Source: Barnesiella intestinihominis YIT 11860
GTDB taxonomy: Bacteria > Bacteroidota > Bacteroidia > Bacteroidales > Barnesiellaceae
Reading direction: 5' to 3'
DNA length: 64,000 nucleotides
Assembly (NCBI RefSeq): GCF_000296465.1
Contig: NZ_JH815206.1
Coordinates: 110,200 to 174,199, forward strand
How positions within the stretch are numbered: position 1 is the first letter of the stretch; each line of letters begins with the position of its first letter. The notes beneath the pieces are model-generated. The model ran no database searches. It saw only the letters and a program-made list of their open reading frames with translations, and was not told the DNA's origin. Below, piece by piece: positions 44,366 through 53,396 of the stretch. A program made the position numbers and the translations under genes.

Positions 44366-45556
44366 CTATCTCAACTTATGATTTTCGAAATGCGCCGCCG
44401 TTTTCATTTTAAAGAGTACATACCCTATGGCACACAACACACAAGCCGTCGCATAGACCGTTGCATAATTCGATACTTCGGCTATCTGTCCACCGATGAG
44501 AACACCCAGCCCAACCCCTAAATCCCAAGCGGTAAGATAGGTGGAATTGGCTGTTCCCCGTTGATTATTGGGAGCCAGATTGATAAACATGGTCTGATAG
44601 GCCGGACAAATACAGCCATAGCCCAACCCCAAAATAACAGCCGCCCCATAGTACCCCCATTCATTACGCACGGCTACAAAAATCAGATAGCCCAGCAAAG
44701 AGAGCAACATGCCGACAAGGATATTACGGGTGACATATCCCCGGTTAAGCCAACAGCCCGAAGTGAGCCTCGACAAAATCAACCCTACGGCCAACAAAAC
44801 AAAGAAAAAACCAGCTCCCGAATCGATACCCAACTCTTCTTTACCATAGACAGCAAGATAGGTGGAAAGCACACCGTAACTGAACGAGAAAAATATAAGC
44901 GTCAAAGCCTCGGGCATTCCCTTCAAAAGCAGGAAACGGTCGAGCGAAACCGGCGGCTTTTCAAGTATCGGCTCGCGGCGATAGGGCATTCGAATAGTCG
45001 AAACGCATATCAGCCCGATCGTGGCAGAAACCATCGAAAGCAAAAATATATAATCGAAATTGGCAAAAGAATCGTGAATATAAAGCGACAACGTAGGCCC
45101 GACAGCCATAGCCAAATTGTTGCTTACTCCGTAATATCCTATGCCTTCGCCCCTACGGGACGACGGCATGACATCGATAGCCACCGTGCTATTGGATACG
45201 GTAAGAAGCCCGAACGCTATCCCGTGCCCGGCACGAATAATGGCGAATAACAAGAGCGTACCGGCCAACAGATATCCCCCGAAAAAAAGGAGAAAAGTGA
45301 AATAGCAGATAAGCAGCAGTTTTTTACGGGGAAAGGTATCGACCATATACCCGGCGAACGGACGTATCATCAGCGCCGTGATGGTATAGGAAGACAATAT
45401 GAATCCTGCCGTCGAACGGCTTGCTGCGAACGCTTCGCTCAAATACATGGGCAAAACAGGCAACAACAAATAAAAAGCAAAAAAAAGCAGGAAATTCCCG
45501 GCAGCCACCGCACAGAAGCTATGTGTCCACAATTTCTCACGAACGACCTTTTCCAT
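44366..45556 (-). CDS. MFS transporter
   Basis: The 396-residue protein has about twelve membrane helices and the MFS loop motif RPFAGYMVDTFPRKKLLL between helices 2 and 3. The second-half repeat is SRLTSGCWLNRGYVTRN. RAGHGIAFGLLTVSNSTVAIDVMPSSRRGEGIGYYGVSNNLAMAVGP is typical of the drug- and arabinose-efflux (YfcJ/AraJ-like) group. The substrate is unknown. The start is 14 bases downstream of the miaB stop, so co-transcription is likely. Confidence 0.93.
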   Translation of the reverse strand: MEKVVREKLWTHSFCAVAAGNFLLFFAFYLLLPVLPMYLSEAFAASRSTAGFILSSYTITALMIRPFAGYMVDTFPRKKLLLICYFTFLLFFGGYLLAGTLLLFAIIRAGHGIAFGLLTVSNSTVAIDVMPSSRRGEGIGYYGVSNNLAMAVGPTLSLYIHDSFANFDYIFLLSMVSATIGLICVSTIRMPYRREPILEKPPVSLDRFLLLKGMPEALTLIFFSFSYGVLSTYLAVYGKEELGIDSGAGFFFVLLAVGLILSRLTSGCWLNRGYVTRNILVGMLLSLLGYLIFVAVRNEWGYYGAAVILGLGYGCICPAYQTMFINLAPNNQRGTANSTYLTAWDLGVGLGVLIGGQIAEVSNYATVYATACVLCAIGYVLFKMKTAAHFENHKLR

Positions 45557-45570
45557 CGACTTTTTTCATT

Positions 45571-46935
45571 TTATTCAAGCGCCTCGCCCAACAGAGTGGC
45601 CGACGATGCATCGTTCACTTTTACCCGGACAAACTCTCCTATGCGATGACTACCTTTATCGAAAACAACAACCTTATTCTGCGATGTGCGACCGAACAAC
45701 TGTTCGCGCGAACGTTTTGAAAAACCTTCTACCAAAACTTCGAACTCTTTGCCGATATCCTTGCGATTGCTTTCGAGAGAAAGCTCGTTCTGCAAATCGA
45801 TCATACGTTGCAAACGAGCAATTTTCATTTCCTCGGGAATATCGTCGGGCAAGTGTTTGGAGGCATACGTTCCGGGGCGTTCGGAGTATTTGAAAAGAAA
45901 CGAGGAATCGAATCCCACCTCTCGCATCAAATCGAGAGTCTCTTCAAAATCGGCATCGGTTTCGGAGTGAAATCCGCTGAACATGTCGGTCGTAATGCCG
46001 CAATCGGGTAAAATATGGCGAATAGCGGCAATACGGTCGAGATACCATTCCCTCGTATATTTCCGGTTCATCAACTTCAAAATGCGATTGCTCCCCGACT
46101 GCACCGGAAGGTGTATGTGACGGCACACATTGGGGTAAGCAGCGATAATTCTCAGAGTCTCGTCGCTCATATCCTTAGGGTGGGAGGTCGTGAAACGCAC
46201 CCTCATACCTTCTGCCGACTGCGCCACCAACGCCAACAGTGCCGGAAAATCGACAACAGTCCCATCGGGACGTTCATATCGATAGGAATTTACGTTTTGT
46301 CCCAACAAAGTCACCTCTTTAAAACCCTTGATTTTCAAGTCGGCCAACTCGCCGAGAATGCTCTCGGGCTCGCGGCTACGCTCACGACCACGTGTGTACG
46401 GGACTATACAATAGGAGCAAAAATTATTGCACCCTCGCATAATCGAAATGAATCCCGAAATACGGTTATGACCGATACGAGAAGGTATGACTTCCCGATA
46501 GGTCTCGGTCGTGGAAAGCTCCACATTCACGGCTTTTTCTCCCCGTTCGGCAGCTCCGACCAAGTTAGGTAAATCGAGATACGAATCGGGACCGACCACG
46601 AGATCTACGCCGTTTTCGGTAATCAACTGTTCGCGAACCCTTTCGGCCATACAACCCAAAACCCCTATCACCAAAGATTTCTTATGTTTACGCAACGATT
46701 GAAAATAGGACAATCTCGAAAGGACCTTTTGCTCGGCGTTATCCCGAATGGAACAGGTATTGACAAATATGGCATCGGAGTCTTCGATCGTATCGCAAAG
46801 CGTATAGCCTGCCATCTGCATAATCGAAGCGACCACTTCGCTGTCGGCCACATTCATCTGACAGCCATAAGTCTCTATAAACAGTTTCTTCTCCTCTCTT
46901 TTTTCAAAAGTATCTTTATCCGATATATTTTTCAT
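45571..46935 (-). CDS. miaB: tRNA-2-methylthio-N6-dimethylallyladenosine synthase
   Basis: The 454-residue methylthiotransferase has the N-terminal UPF0004 domain with auxiliary-cluster cysteines in YGCQMN, NTCSIRDNAEQK and GVLGCMAER. The radical-SAM motif is GCNNFCSYCIVPYTRGRERSR near residue 165, followed by LLGQNVNSY. The C-terminal TRAM domain ends VNDASSATLLGEAL. It methylthiolates i6A37 of tRNA. The QMN motif and RAD features favour MiaB over MtaB or RimO. Confidence 0.96.
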   Translation of the reverse strand: MKNISDKDTFEKREEKKLFIETYGCQMNVADSEVVASIMQMAGYTLCDTIEDSDAIFVNTCSIRDNAEQKVLSRLSYFQSLRKHKKSLVIGVLGCMAERVREQLITENGVDLVVGPDSYLDLPNLVGAAERGEKAVNVELSTTETYREVIPSRIGHNRISGFISIMRGCNNFCSYCIVPYTRGRERSREPESILGELADLKIKGFKEVTLLGQNVNSYRYERPDGTVVDFPALLALVAQSAEGMRVRFTTSHPKDMSDETLRIIAAYPNVCRHIHLPVQSGSNRILKLMNRKYTREWYLDRIAAIRHILPDCGITTDMFSGFHSETDADFEETLDLMREVGFDSSFLFKYSERPGTYASKHLPDDIPEEMKIARLQRMIDLQNELSLESNRKDIGKEFEVLVEGFSKRSREQLFGRTSQNKVVVFDKGSHRIGEFVRVKVNDASSATLLGEALE

Positions 46936-47092
46936 TCTATCTGTTTTTTCTTTCGTTTAATTTTAATTTATAAAAAATTCATTCAGAAAAGTAATATTTT
47001 TATCATTAAAATTTGTTTTTTAAAAAATATTGTTTTTCTTTGCATACACATTACATGAAATTTTTTCATAGTTAAGGTTTAGGTTAAATCGG

Positions 47093-47120
47093 CTAAGAGT
47101 TGTTGAGAAACAGCTCTTAG
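47093..47120. terminator. Hairpin in the miaB/small-protein divergent gap
   Basis: CTAAGAGTTGTT and AACAGCTCTTAG pair with one mismatch around a four-base loop. It is followed by TTATTTATAG on the plus strand. Its role between two divergent genes is unclear; it may be a leader hairpin. Confidence 0.35.
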
Positions 47121-47164
47121 TTATTTATAGAGTCCTAAAATTTGGAAGATTCTCAATAAAACTC

Positions 47165-47172
47165 TATATTTG
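47165..47172 (+). promoter_or_regulatory. Promoter -7 box of the small membrane protein/CoA-transferase unit
   Basis: TATATTTG matches the consensus and lies 23 bases before the ATG at 47195. Confidence 0.6.
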
Positions 47173-47194
47173 AGGACAAAATTACAAAAAAGAG

Positions 47195-47680
47195 ATGGAT
47201 TTTTCAGAGATAATCGTCACCATAATCATCAGTTTGGTCATTATCGCTATTAACGCCCTGGGATCAAAAAAGAAACAAGAGGTTAAAAACCAGCAGGGAG
47301 AACGACCTCTACAAGATACCGAATCCCATGAGACGACCGATGAACCGTGGGGCGAAACTCGGACTTTAACCATAGACGATATATTCAAAGAGCTGCGGAA
47401 AGCGAAAGAGGAAGCAGAGCAGGAAGACGACTATATCCCAAAAGCCAAGAAAAAGCCACAGACACAAATACTCGAAAGACCGGCAGAAAAAACGCCGGAA
47501 CCGATAATCCCCTCCACAATGCCGGAGAAAGAAGGTGTAGCGGTTTTTACTCATACCGTGCCGCCTATAACATCGTTACACACCGATTACGATACTGCCG
47601 GAGAGAACCCTATCGATGTAAAGGACATAGATTGGCGTAAAGCCGTTATCGCATCGGAAATTCTAAATCGAAAATATTGA
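47195..47680 (+). CDS. Hypothetical single-pass membrane protein
   Basis: The 161-residue protein has one N-terminal membrane helix (MDFSEIIVTIIISLVIIAINALG), then a long charged, low-complexity region (EVKNQQGERPLQDTESHETTDEP, KELRKAKEEAEQEDDY). It ends in a conserved-looking tail, VKDIDWRKAVIASEILNRKY. I recognise no named family, though similar tails occur in Bacteroidetes proteins. It is 57 bases upstream of the CoA-transferase gene on the same strand. Confidence 0.7.
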   Translation: MDFSEIIVTIIISLVIIAINALGSKKKQEVKNQQGERPLQDTESHETTDEPWGETRTLTIDDIFKELRKAKEEAEQEDDYIPKAKKKPQTQILERPAEKTPEPIIPSTMPEKEGVAVFTHTVPPITSLHTDYDTAGENPIDVKDIDWRKAVIASEILNRKY

Positions 47681-47737
47681 ACCAGATAAAAACCTTAACC
47701 TTGAAATTTCTCAAAAACAACAAAATTTTTCGTAGAT

Positions 47738-49228
47738 ATGGCATTTAAATTTATCACCGCAGAAGAAGCGGCTGAATTCATTCATCACAACGACAATGTC
47801 GGATTCAGCGGATTTACCGCAGCAGGAACTCCCAAAGTAGTTTCCGTCGCTCTTGCAAAAAAAGCAGAAGCAGAGCATGCCGCAGGTCGCCCTTTCCAAA
47901 TCGGAGTTTATACAGGAGCATCGACCAGTGATTACATTGACGGTGCTTTAAGTCGGGCAAAAGCAATCAAAAGCCGTACGCCTTATCAATCACACAAGGA
48001 CTCACGCGAAGCGATCAACAACAACGAAATCGCCTATTTCGATTTACACTTGTCTCACCTTGCTCAAACCCTTCGTTACGGATTTCTCGGTAAAGTAGAT
48101 GTCGCCGTCATAGAAGCGACCGATGTGACCCCCGACGGCGAAATTTTATTAGGGCCCGGTGTAGGCGCCACACCGACTTTCTGCTCTCTTGCCGAAAAAA
48201 TAATTATCGAGTTGAACCACCATGATCCCAAAGAGCTGCGTGGCATGCACGATATATATCAACCATTGGACCCGCCCTATCGTCGGGAAATTCCCATCTA
48301 TAAACCGAGCGACCGTATCGGTGTACCTGTTGTCAAAGTAGACCCGAAAAAAATCATCGGTATCGTCGAAAGCGACAAACGCGACGGCGTGAAACCATTC
48401 GCTCCGGTAGACGAGGTTACCATGAAGATAGGAAACAATGTCTGCAACTTCCTCGCACAACAATTAAAATCGGGCTTGATTCCTCCCCAGTTCCTGCCTT
48501 TGCAGTCGGGTGTAGGAAACATCGCCAACGCTGTTTTGGCCTGCTTAGGTTCGAATCCCGACATTCCAGCCTTCGAAATGTACACCGAAGTCGTACAGGA
48601 TGCCGTTATCGATTTGATGAAAGAGGGAAAATGTAAATTCGCCAGCAGCTGCTCCCTCACCGTGAGCGACGACAAGTTAAACGAGGTATTCCAAAATATC
48701 GGATTCTTCCACGACAAAATCATACTTCGTCCGGGAGAAATCACCAACAACCCCGAAGTCGTACGCCGTCTGGGACTGATTACAATGAATACAGCTCTCG
48801 AAGCAGATATCTTCGGTAACGTAAACTCCACGCACGTCACAGGAACCAAGATGATGAACGGCATAGGCGGCTCGGGCGACTTCACACGCAACGCTTATCT
48901 GTCGATATTTACTTGCCCTTCGACAGCCAAAGGCGGAAAGATAAGCGCCATCGTCCCTATGGTATCGCACCTCGACCACAGCGAACACTCGGTACAGGTA
49001 CTCATTACCGAACAAGGTGTCGCCGATTTGAGAGGGAAATCGCCCATTCAACGGGCTCACGCCATTATCGAAAACTGCGCTCACCCCATGTACAAAGAAC
49101 TGTTATGGGATTACCTTAAACTGGGTAAAGGGCACACGCCTCACCGCCTGAACGCCGCATTCGCATTCCACAACGAATTTTTGAAATCGGGCGACATGGC
49201 TCTTACCAACTGGGCCGATTACGAATAA
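47738..49228 (+). CDS. Acetyl-CoA hydrolase/CoA-transferase family (probably succinyl-CoA:acetate CoA-transferase)
   Basis: The 496-residue protein has the family's N-terminal FKFITAEEAAEFIHHNDNVGFSGFTAAGTPK and two Rossmann-like CoA-binding halves. LQSGVGNIANAVLACLG at about residue 260 and the conserved Glu in EMYTEVVQDAVIDLM are present. HVTGTKMMNGIGGSGDFTRNAYLSIF and LITEQGVADLRGKSPIQRA lie in the C-terminal half. The length and these motifs fit enzymes that move CoA between succinyl-CoA or propionyl-CoA and acetate. It would serve succinate and propionate fermentation, consistent with pckA. Hydrolase versus transferase cannot be settled from sequence. Confidence 0.93.
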   Translation: MAFKFITAEEAAEFIHHNDNVGFSGFTAAGTPKVVSVALAKKAEAEHAAGRPFQIGVYTGASTSDYIDGALSRAKAIKSRTPYQSHKDSREAINNNEIAYFDLHLSHLAQTLRYGFLGKVDVAVIEATDVTPDGEILLGPGVGATPTFCSLAEKIIIELNHHDPKELRGMHDIYQPLDPPYRREIPIYKPSDRIGVPVVKVDPKKIIGIVESDKRDGVKPFAPVDEVTMKIGNNVCNFLAQQLKSGLIPPQFLPLQSGVGNIANAVLACLGSNPDIPAFEMYTEVVQDAVIDLMKEGKCKFASSCSLTVSDDKLNEVFQNIGFFHDKIILRPGEITNNPEVVRRLGLITMNTALEADIFGNVNSTHVTGTKMMNGIGGSGDFTRNAYLSIFTCPSTAKGGKISAIVPMVSHLDHSEHSVQVLITEQGVADLRGKSPIQRAHAIIENCAHPMYKELLWDYLKLGKGHTPHRLNAAFAFHNEFLKSGDMALTNWADYE

Positions 49229-49242
49229 ATCTATTTAGGACC

Positions 49243-49288
49243 CGTAAGTGGAAGCAGCATAACGCTTGCTTCCACTTACGTTTTTTCT
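49243..49288 (+). terminator. Rho-independent terminator of the CoA-transferase gene
   Basis: CGTAAGTGGAAGCAG pairs with CTTGCTTCCACTTACG and is followed by TTTTTT, 15 bases after the stop codon. Confidence 0.92.
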
Positions 49289-49312
49289 ATTCGACCACCT
49301 CTGTACAAATAC

Positions 49313-49561
49313 ATGAAAACACGACTCTCGTATTAAACGACCACGATACAAACAAAGCATATTATCCTCGTTTTATTACTTTCAATACTCCTAACGGCTT
49401 GTCTGCAATGGAAAAAGCAGAAAACCGACATTACCACAGCAAATCAACCGGAAGCCACAGAGTCTGACAACGGCACAATAGTAAGTCAGTGTGAGCAGCC
49501 ACGATTTTTATCGCTAAAATTCTTGTCGATAACCACATTCCAGACTTTTGGGAGAGATTGA
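49313..49561 (+). pseudogene. Broken small lipoprotein with an in-frame stop, truncated by a repeat element
   Basis: Reading from the ATG at 49313 gives MKTRLSY, a TAA stop (49334-49336), then in the same frame a stretch including KHIILVLLLSILLTAC, a good lipoprotein signal with lipobox LLTAC. About 30 polar residues follow (QKTDITTANQPEATESDNG). From about 49500 the frame runs into the flank of composite element 8 and stops at 49561. No alternative ATG precedes the signal sequence, so the gene seems inactivated at the start and cut at the end. A start at a rarer codon cannot be excluded. Confidence 0.4.
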
Positions 49562-50250
49562 TTCTTGCTTAATTAAACCTCCTCCATTGCCGTGTCCCAC
49601 AATACTACGGGACACGGACAGGGGAAGAGATATATATACTACCCTGTTCCTGCTGTTGAAGGCATTCACCCTTCTCCCCTGTGTTTTGCCCAGCAAAATA
49701 TAGGGGAGAGACAGAGGAGCGGTAGCGACGAGGAGAGGGGTTGGAAAGATGGCATATAGTATTTTTGTAGAATTAACCCCTCCGTCACTACGTGACACCT
49801 CCCCTATATTTTGTTTGCCAACAAAACACAGGGGGAGGAATTTTAACTCCCTCTCACCGCATTGTCTTAGCGAATAAGATAGATTGCGTTTACCCTTCGT
49901 ACCCTATTGCATTAGCCAAAAAGTGACGGAGGGGTTGAAAAACACTATTTCGTCAGGCTGTTTGTATCAGATTTTAACCCCCTCACCCTGTGGGCACTCC
50001 CCCTATATTCCTTGCAGGAACACCCCGCAATACTACGGGACACGGCAGGGGGAGAGGGAGATACACCACGCTCCTATTATCGAAAGTGTCCTGAGTTTTG
50101 CCGCAAAACATAAAAGAAGAGGTTTGAAAAACCACACCAATGGTGTCACACTCCCGCCATTCTAAAAGGAGTGTGAAATCCAGCAATGCCGTAAAACACA
50201 ACAAGGAGAAGATTTAAAGGACAAACCCTACTGATTACCCATATTGTCAG
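49490..50250. repeat. Composite intergenic element 8 (four units and a fragment)
   Basis: The left flank at 49508-49572 (TTCTTGTCGATAACCACATTCC, shortened, then TTGATTCTTGCTTAA) matches that of element 1. Units are at 49575-49630, 49669-49745 (TTTTGCCCAGCAAAATA), 49773-49845 (GTCACTACGTGAC), a fragment at 49920-49938, and 49972-50062 (CACCCTGTGGGC; ATACTACGGGACACGG). A diverged right end may lie near 50218-50250. No intact gene is supported in 49562-50301. Confidence 0.72.
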
Positions 50251-50301
50251 TCGTACCGGATAGAAACTTGGAATTGAACGAAACCAAAACACCCATCAAA
50301 T

Positions 50302-50334
50302 AAGAAGGAGGAAGCTGTCCGCTTCCTCCTTCTT
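50302..50334 (-). terminator. Terminator hairpin of the NagB-PIG-L fusion gene
   Basis: AAGAAGGAGGAAGC pairs perfectly with its complement around five bases, 23 bases after the stop codon. The tail on the minus strand is TTATTTG. Confidence 0.75.
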
Positions 50335-50356
50335 CTATACCAAGATAACCGTTAAA

Positions 50357-52339
50357 CTATCGAATGGGGTGATATTCCACAAAAGCCTCTATGGCCTCGT
50401 ACGAAGCCAACCCTAAGCTGGCATAAAGATCGGCCGTAGCTTTGTTGCGGTCTTCGGCACGTTGCCAGAACAGACGTTCGTCATCTCCCAAGAAAGGAGC
50501 ACTCTCCATCTGCGACTGGTGTTTGAGGATAGAGTTACGTTTCTGACGCAATTCCTCGGGGCTAAGAGGAACGGCCATTTCGATATGGTCGATTTCCCAT
50601 TCGGCCCATGCACCACGGTACATCCAGATGCGACAATCTTTCATCCAATCTTCGTCCTTGATTTCGTCGATAGCGGCGAGAACGGCATCGAGACAAACTT
50701 TGTGAGTTCCGTGCGGGTCGGCCAAATCGCCGGCAACGAAAATCTGATGGGGTTTCACCGATTCGATCAAATCTTTTACAATTTGTATATCGGCTTCGGA
50801 GAGATCGCCTTTTTTAATGGTTCCGGTCTCATAGAACGGCAGGTTGAGGAAGTGTACGTTCTGCGGTTTAATACCGATATAGTTACATGCCGTACGTGCC
50901 TCGCCCTGACGAATCATCGTCTTGATGAAACGAATATCGGGCGTATCGGATTCCCCGTCTTTCTTCTTACCGATGAATTTATGTATCTCGTTGCTTTTCT
51001 TCAAAAGCTCGGGAGTATCGAATTTGAATTTCTTGGCAATGTTGTCGATCAGCATGATGTAACGCATCATATCTTCGTCACCCACGGCGATATTACCCGA
51101 AGTTTCGTATGCTACGTGTACATCGTGTTTCTGGTCGGCCAATCGTTTGAGTGTGCCGCCCATCGAAATCACATCGTCATCGGGGTGCGGGCTGAATACG
51201 ATCACTCGTTTGGGATAAGGTTTGGCACGCTCCGGACGGAATGTATCGTCGGCGTTGGGTTTTCCTCCGGGCCAACCGGTAATCGTGTGTTGTAACGAAT
51301 TGAAGATGCGGATATTGACATTATAGGCCGATCCGAAAAGGGCTACCAATTCGCTCAATCCATTGTCGTTGTAATCCTTGTCGGTTAATTTCAAGATGGG
51401 TTTTCCCGTCACCTTGCATAACCAAACGATAGCCCGACGAATGAGCTTCTCGTCCCATTCGCACGACGTTACCAGCCACGGACGACTGATACGCGTCAAA
51501 GCCTCGGCAGCCGACAAATCGAGCACGATTTTCGCCCGACGGTGGGTTTGCAGGAACGAAGAGGGTATCAAATCGGTAATGTCACCTTCGATCGTACGTT
51601 TCACGATGTTGGCCTTATTTTCACCCCAAGCGACACAAACGATACGACGAGCCGACATCAAATTGGATATACCCAACGTAACGGCGCTGCGGGGAACATT
51701 CTCGCTCGAATTGAACTGCGACGATGCCATGTGGCGAGCATCGCTACCGAGCAGCATCAGACGGCAGGAAGAGTTGAGCTGCGAACCCGGTTCGTTAAAT
51801 GCCAGATTTCCGACCGCACCGATCTCGCACAAAGCTAAATCGATACCACCGCAAGCCTCTATTTCTTCTTCGTAATTTTTACAATACTGGTACACATCTT
51901 CTTTCGATACCAACTTACCGGGCGAATGAATATTCTCGGGATCGATATTCACCTTGTCGAGCAACAGCTCTTTCAACAGGCTCATCGTCCCGGGAGCTCC
52001 TTCTGCCAAAGGATAATATTCCCCGATATTGAATACTATGACATTCGAGAAACTGACTTCGCCGGCCTGATACATGCGTACCAATTCGGCATAAACGGCG
52101 TGAGTACCGACACCCGAACCCAAAGCGAGCACACAATGACGATGCTCTGCCTTGCATTTCTGTATCAATTCCGCTACGTCATGAGCTACATACACCGACC
52201 CTTCCTCAGAGCCTTCGAAGATTTTGGTGTAAACTTTCTCGTCTCGTGTAAGAGCCGCAAGTTCCAACTCACCATCAGGAGCATAATACCTTTTGGGTAT
52301 CCGATCCAGTTTAATCTGAGAACTTAGATTTGTTTTCAT
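50357..52339 (-). CDS. Glucosamine-6-phosphate deaminase-like protein fused to a PIG-L deacetylase domain
   Basis: The 660-residue protein joins two domains. Residues about 20-320 form a NagB-like sugar-phosphate isomerase/deaminase domain (VLALGSGVGTHAVYAEL, NIGEYYPLAEGAPG, LALCEIGAVGNLAFNEPGSQLNSSCRLML). From about residue 375 comes an LmbE/PIG-L zinc deacetylase with the signature VIVFSPHPDDDVISMGGTLKRL and the later metal His in DLADPHGTHKVCLDA. The NagB half differs from active NagB at GxGxDGH (here EIGAVGNLAFN), so its catalytic state is uncertain. It diverges from a canonical nagB 180 bases away, suggesting joint control of amino-sugar use. Confidence 0.9.
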   Translation of the reverse strand: MKTNLSSQIKLDRIPKRYYAPDGELELAALTRDEKVYTKIFEGSEEGSVYVAHDVAELIQKCKAEHRHCVLALGSGVGTHAVYAELVRMYQAGEVSFSNVIVFNIGEYYPLAEGAPGTMSLLKELLLDKVNIDPENIHSPGKLVSKEDVYQYCKNYEEEIEACGGIDLALCEIGAVGNLAFNEPGSQLNSSCRLMLLGSDARHMASSQFNSSENVPRSAVTLGISNLMSARRIVCVAWGENKANIVKRTIEGDITDLIPSSFLQTHRRAKIVLDLSAAEALTRISRPWLVTSCEWDEKLIRRAIVWLCKVTGKPILKLTDKDYNDNGLSELVALFGSAYNVNIRIFNSLQHTITGWPGGKPNADDTFRPERAKPYPKRVIVFSPHPDDDVISMGGTLKRLADQKHDVHVAYETSGNIAVGDEDMMRYIMLIDNIAKKFKFDTPELLKKSNEIHKFIGKKKDGESDTPDIRFIKTMIRQGEARTACNYIGIKPQNVHFLNLPFYETGTIKKGDLSEADIQIVKDLIESVKPHQIFVAGDLADPHGTHKVCLDAVLAAIDEIKDEDWMKDCRIWMYRGAWAEWEIDHIEMAVPLSPEELRQKRNSILKHQSQMESAPFLGDDERLFWQRAEDRNKATADLYASLGLASYEAIEAFVEYHPIR

Positions 52340-52484
52340 CGCGATAGTTTTTTTAAGTTACAAACTTAATGATTCCTTTACACTTTTTCCACACAAAAAA
52401 GGTAAAAAATCACGGAATCACTTTCGATTTTTAGAAAAATACACAAAATTTTCACATACACATCTGTACTTCCCAAAAAATGAT

Positions 52485-52492
52485 TACTTTTG
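52485..52492 (+). promoter_or_regulatory. nagB promoter -7 box
   Basis: TACTTTTG lies 27 bases before the nagB ATG, in the divergent gap with the fusion gene. Confidence 0.6.
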
Positions 52493-52518
52493 GGGAAAGC
52501 TAAAATTATATACAAATC

Positions 52519-53328
52519 ATGAGACTGATTATCGAACCAACCTATGATGCAGTTTCTCGTTGGGCCGCTAATTATGTGGTATCGTGCATCAATAAGTTCA
52601 AGCCGACAGAGGATAAACCTTTCGTACTGGGTCTTCCCACAGGGTCGTCGCCTCTGGGCATGTATAAACATTTGATAGAATTGAACCGTAAAGGTGTCGT
52701 TTCGTTCCGTAATGTCGTGACTTTCAACATGGACGAATATTGCAATCTGCCCGAAGACCACGAACAAAGTTACCATACGTTCATGTGGAGCAATTTCTTC
52801 TCCCACATCGATATTCGCCCGGAAAACGTGAATATACTCAACGGCAACGCTGCCGACCCCAAAGAAGAATGCGCCCGCTATGAAGCCAAAATAGCATCTT
52901 ACGGGGGTATCGAACTGTTCCTCGGCGGTGTAGGTCCCGACGGCCATATCGCTTTTAACGAACCGGGGTCTTCGTTAACGTCACGCACCCGCGTAAAAAC
53001 ACTGACCCAAGACACAATTATCGCCAACTCCCGTTTCTTCGGAGGCGATACCCATCTTGTTCCCAAAACGGCTCTCACCGTAGGTGTCGGTACTATCATG
53101 TCGGCCCGGAATGTCCTTATCATCGTTAACGGGCACAACAAAGCCAAAGCCTTGCAACAAGGCGTAGAAGGCGGCATTTCCCAAATGTGGACGATCACGG
53201 CTCTGCAAATGCACCCCAAAAGCATCATTGTCTGCGACGACGCCGCAACGGCCGAATTGAAGGTGGGTACTTACAAGTATTTCCTCGACATCGAGAAAAA
53301 CAACCTCGACCCTGACAGCTTATTATAG
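52519..53328 (+). CDS. nagB: Glucosamine-6-phosphate deaminase
   Basis: The 269-residue protein begins [21 protein letters not shown] and is the usual length. It has [16 protein letters not shown] (phosphate loop), [20 protein letters not shown] with the catalytic Asp in NMDEY near residue 72, and the active-site block [17 protein letters not shown] with the catalytic His. [22 protein letters not shown] follows. It converts glucosamine-6-phosphate to fructose-6-phosphate and ammonia. It shares a hairpin terminator with the converging queG. Confidence 0.97.
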   Translation: MRLIIEPTYDAVSRWAANYVVSCINKFKPTEDKPFVLGLPTGSSPLGMYKHLIELNRKGVVSFRNVVTFNMDEYCNLPEDHEQSYHTFMWSNFFSHIDIRPENVNILNGNAADPKEECARYEAKIASYGGIELFLGGVGPDGHIAFNEPGSSLTSRTRVKTLTQDTIIANSRFFGGDTHLVPKTALTVGVGTIMSARNVLIIVNGHNKAKALQQGVEGGISQMWTITALQMHPKSIIVCDDAATAELKVGTYKYFLDIEKNNLDPDSLL

Positions 53329-53349
53329 GACTTGTCTTAATCACATAAT

Positions 53350-53381
53350 AAGAGAGGCTTCGCCGTGGCGAAGCCTCTCTT
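53350..53381. terminator. Shared hairpin terminator of nagB and queG
   Basis: AAGAGAGGCTTCGC pairs with GCGAAGCCTCTCTT around four bases, between the two converging genes. Both sides are A/T-rich. Confidence 0.8.
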
Positions 53382-53396
53382 AATTTATACATAACA

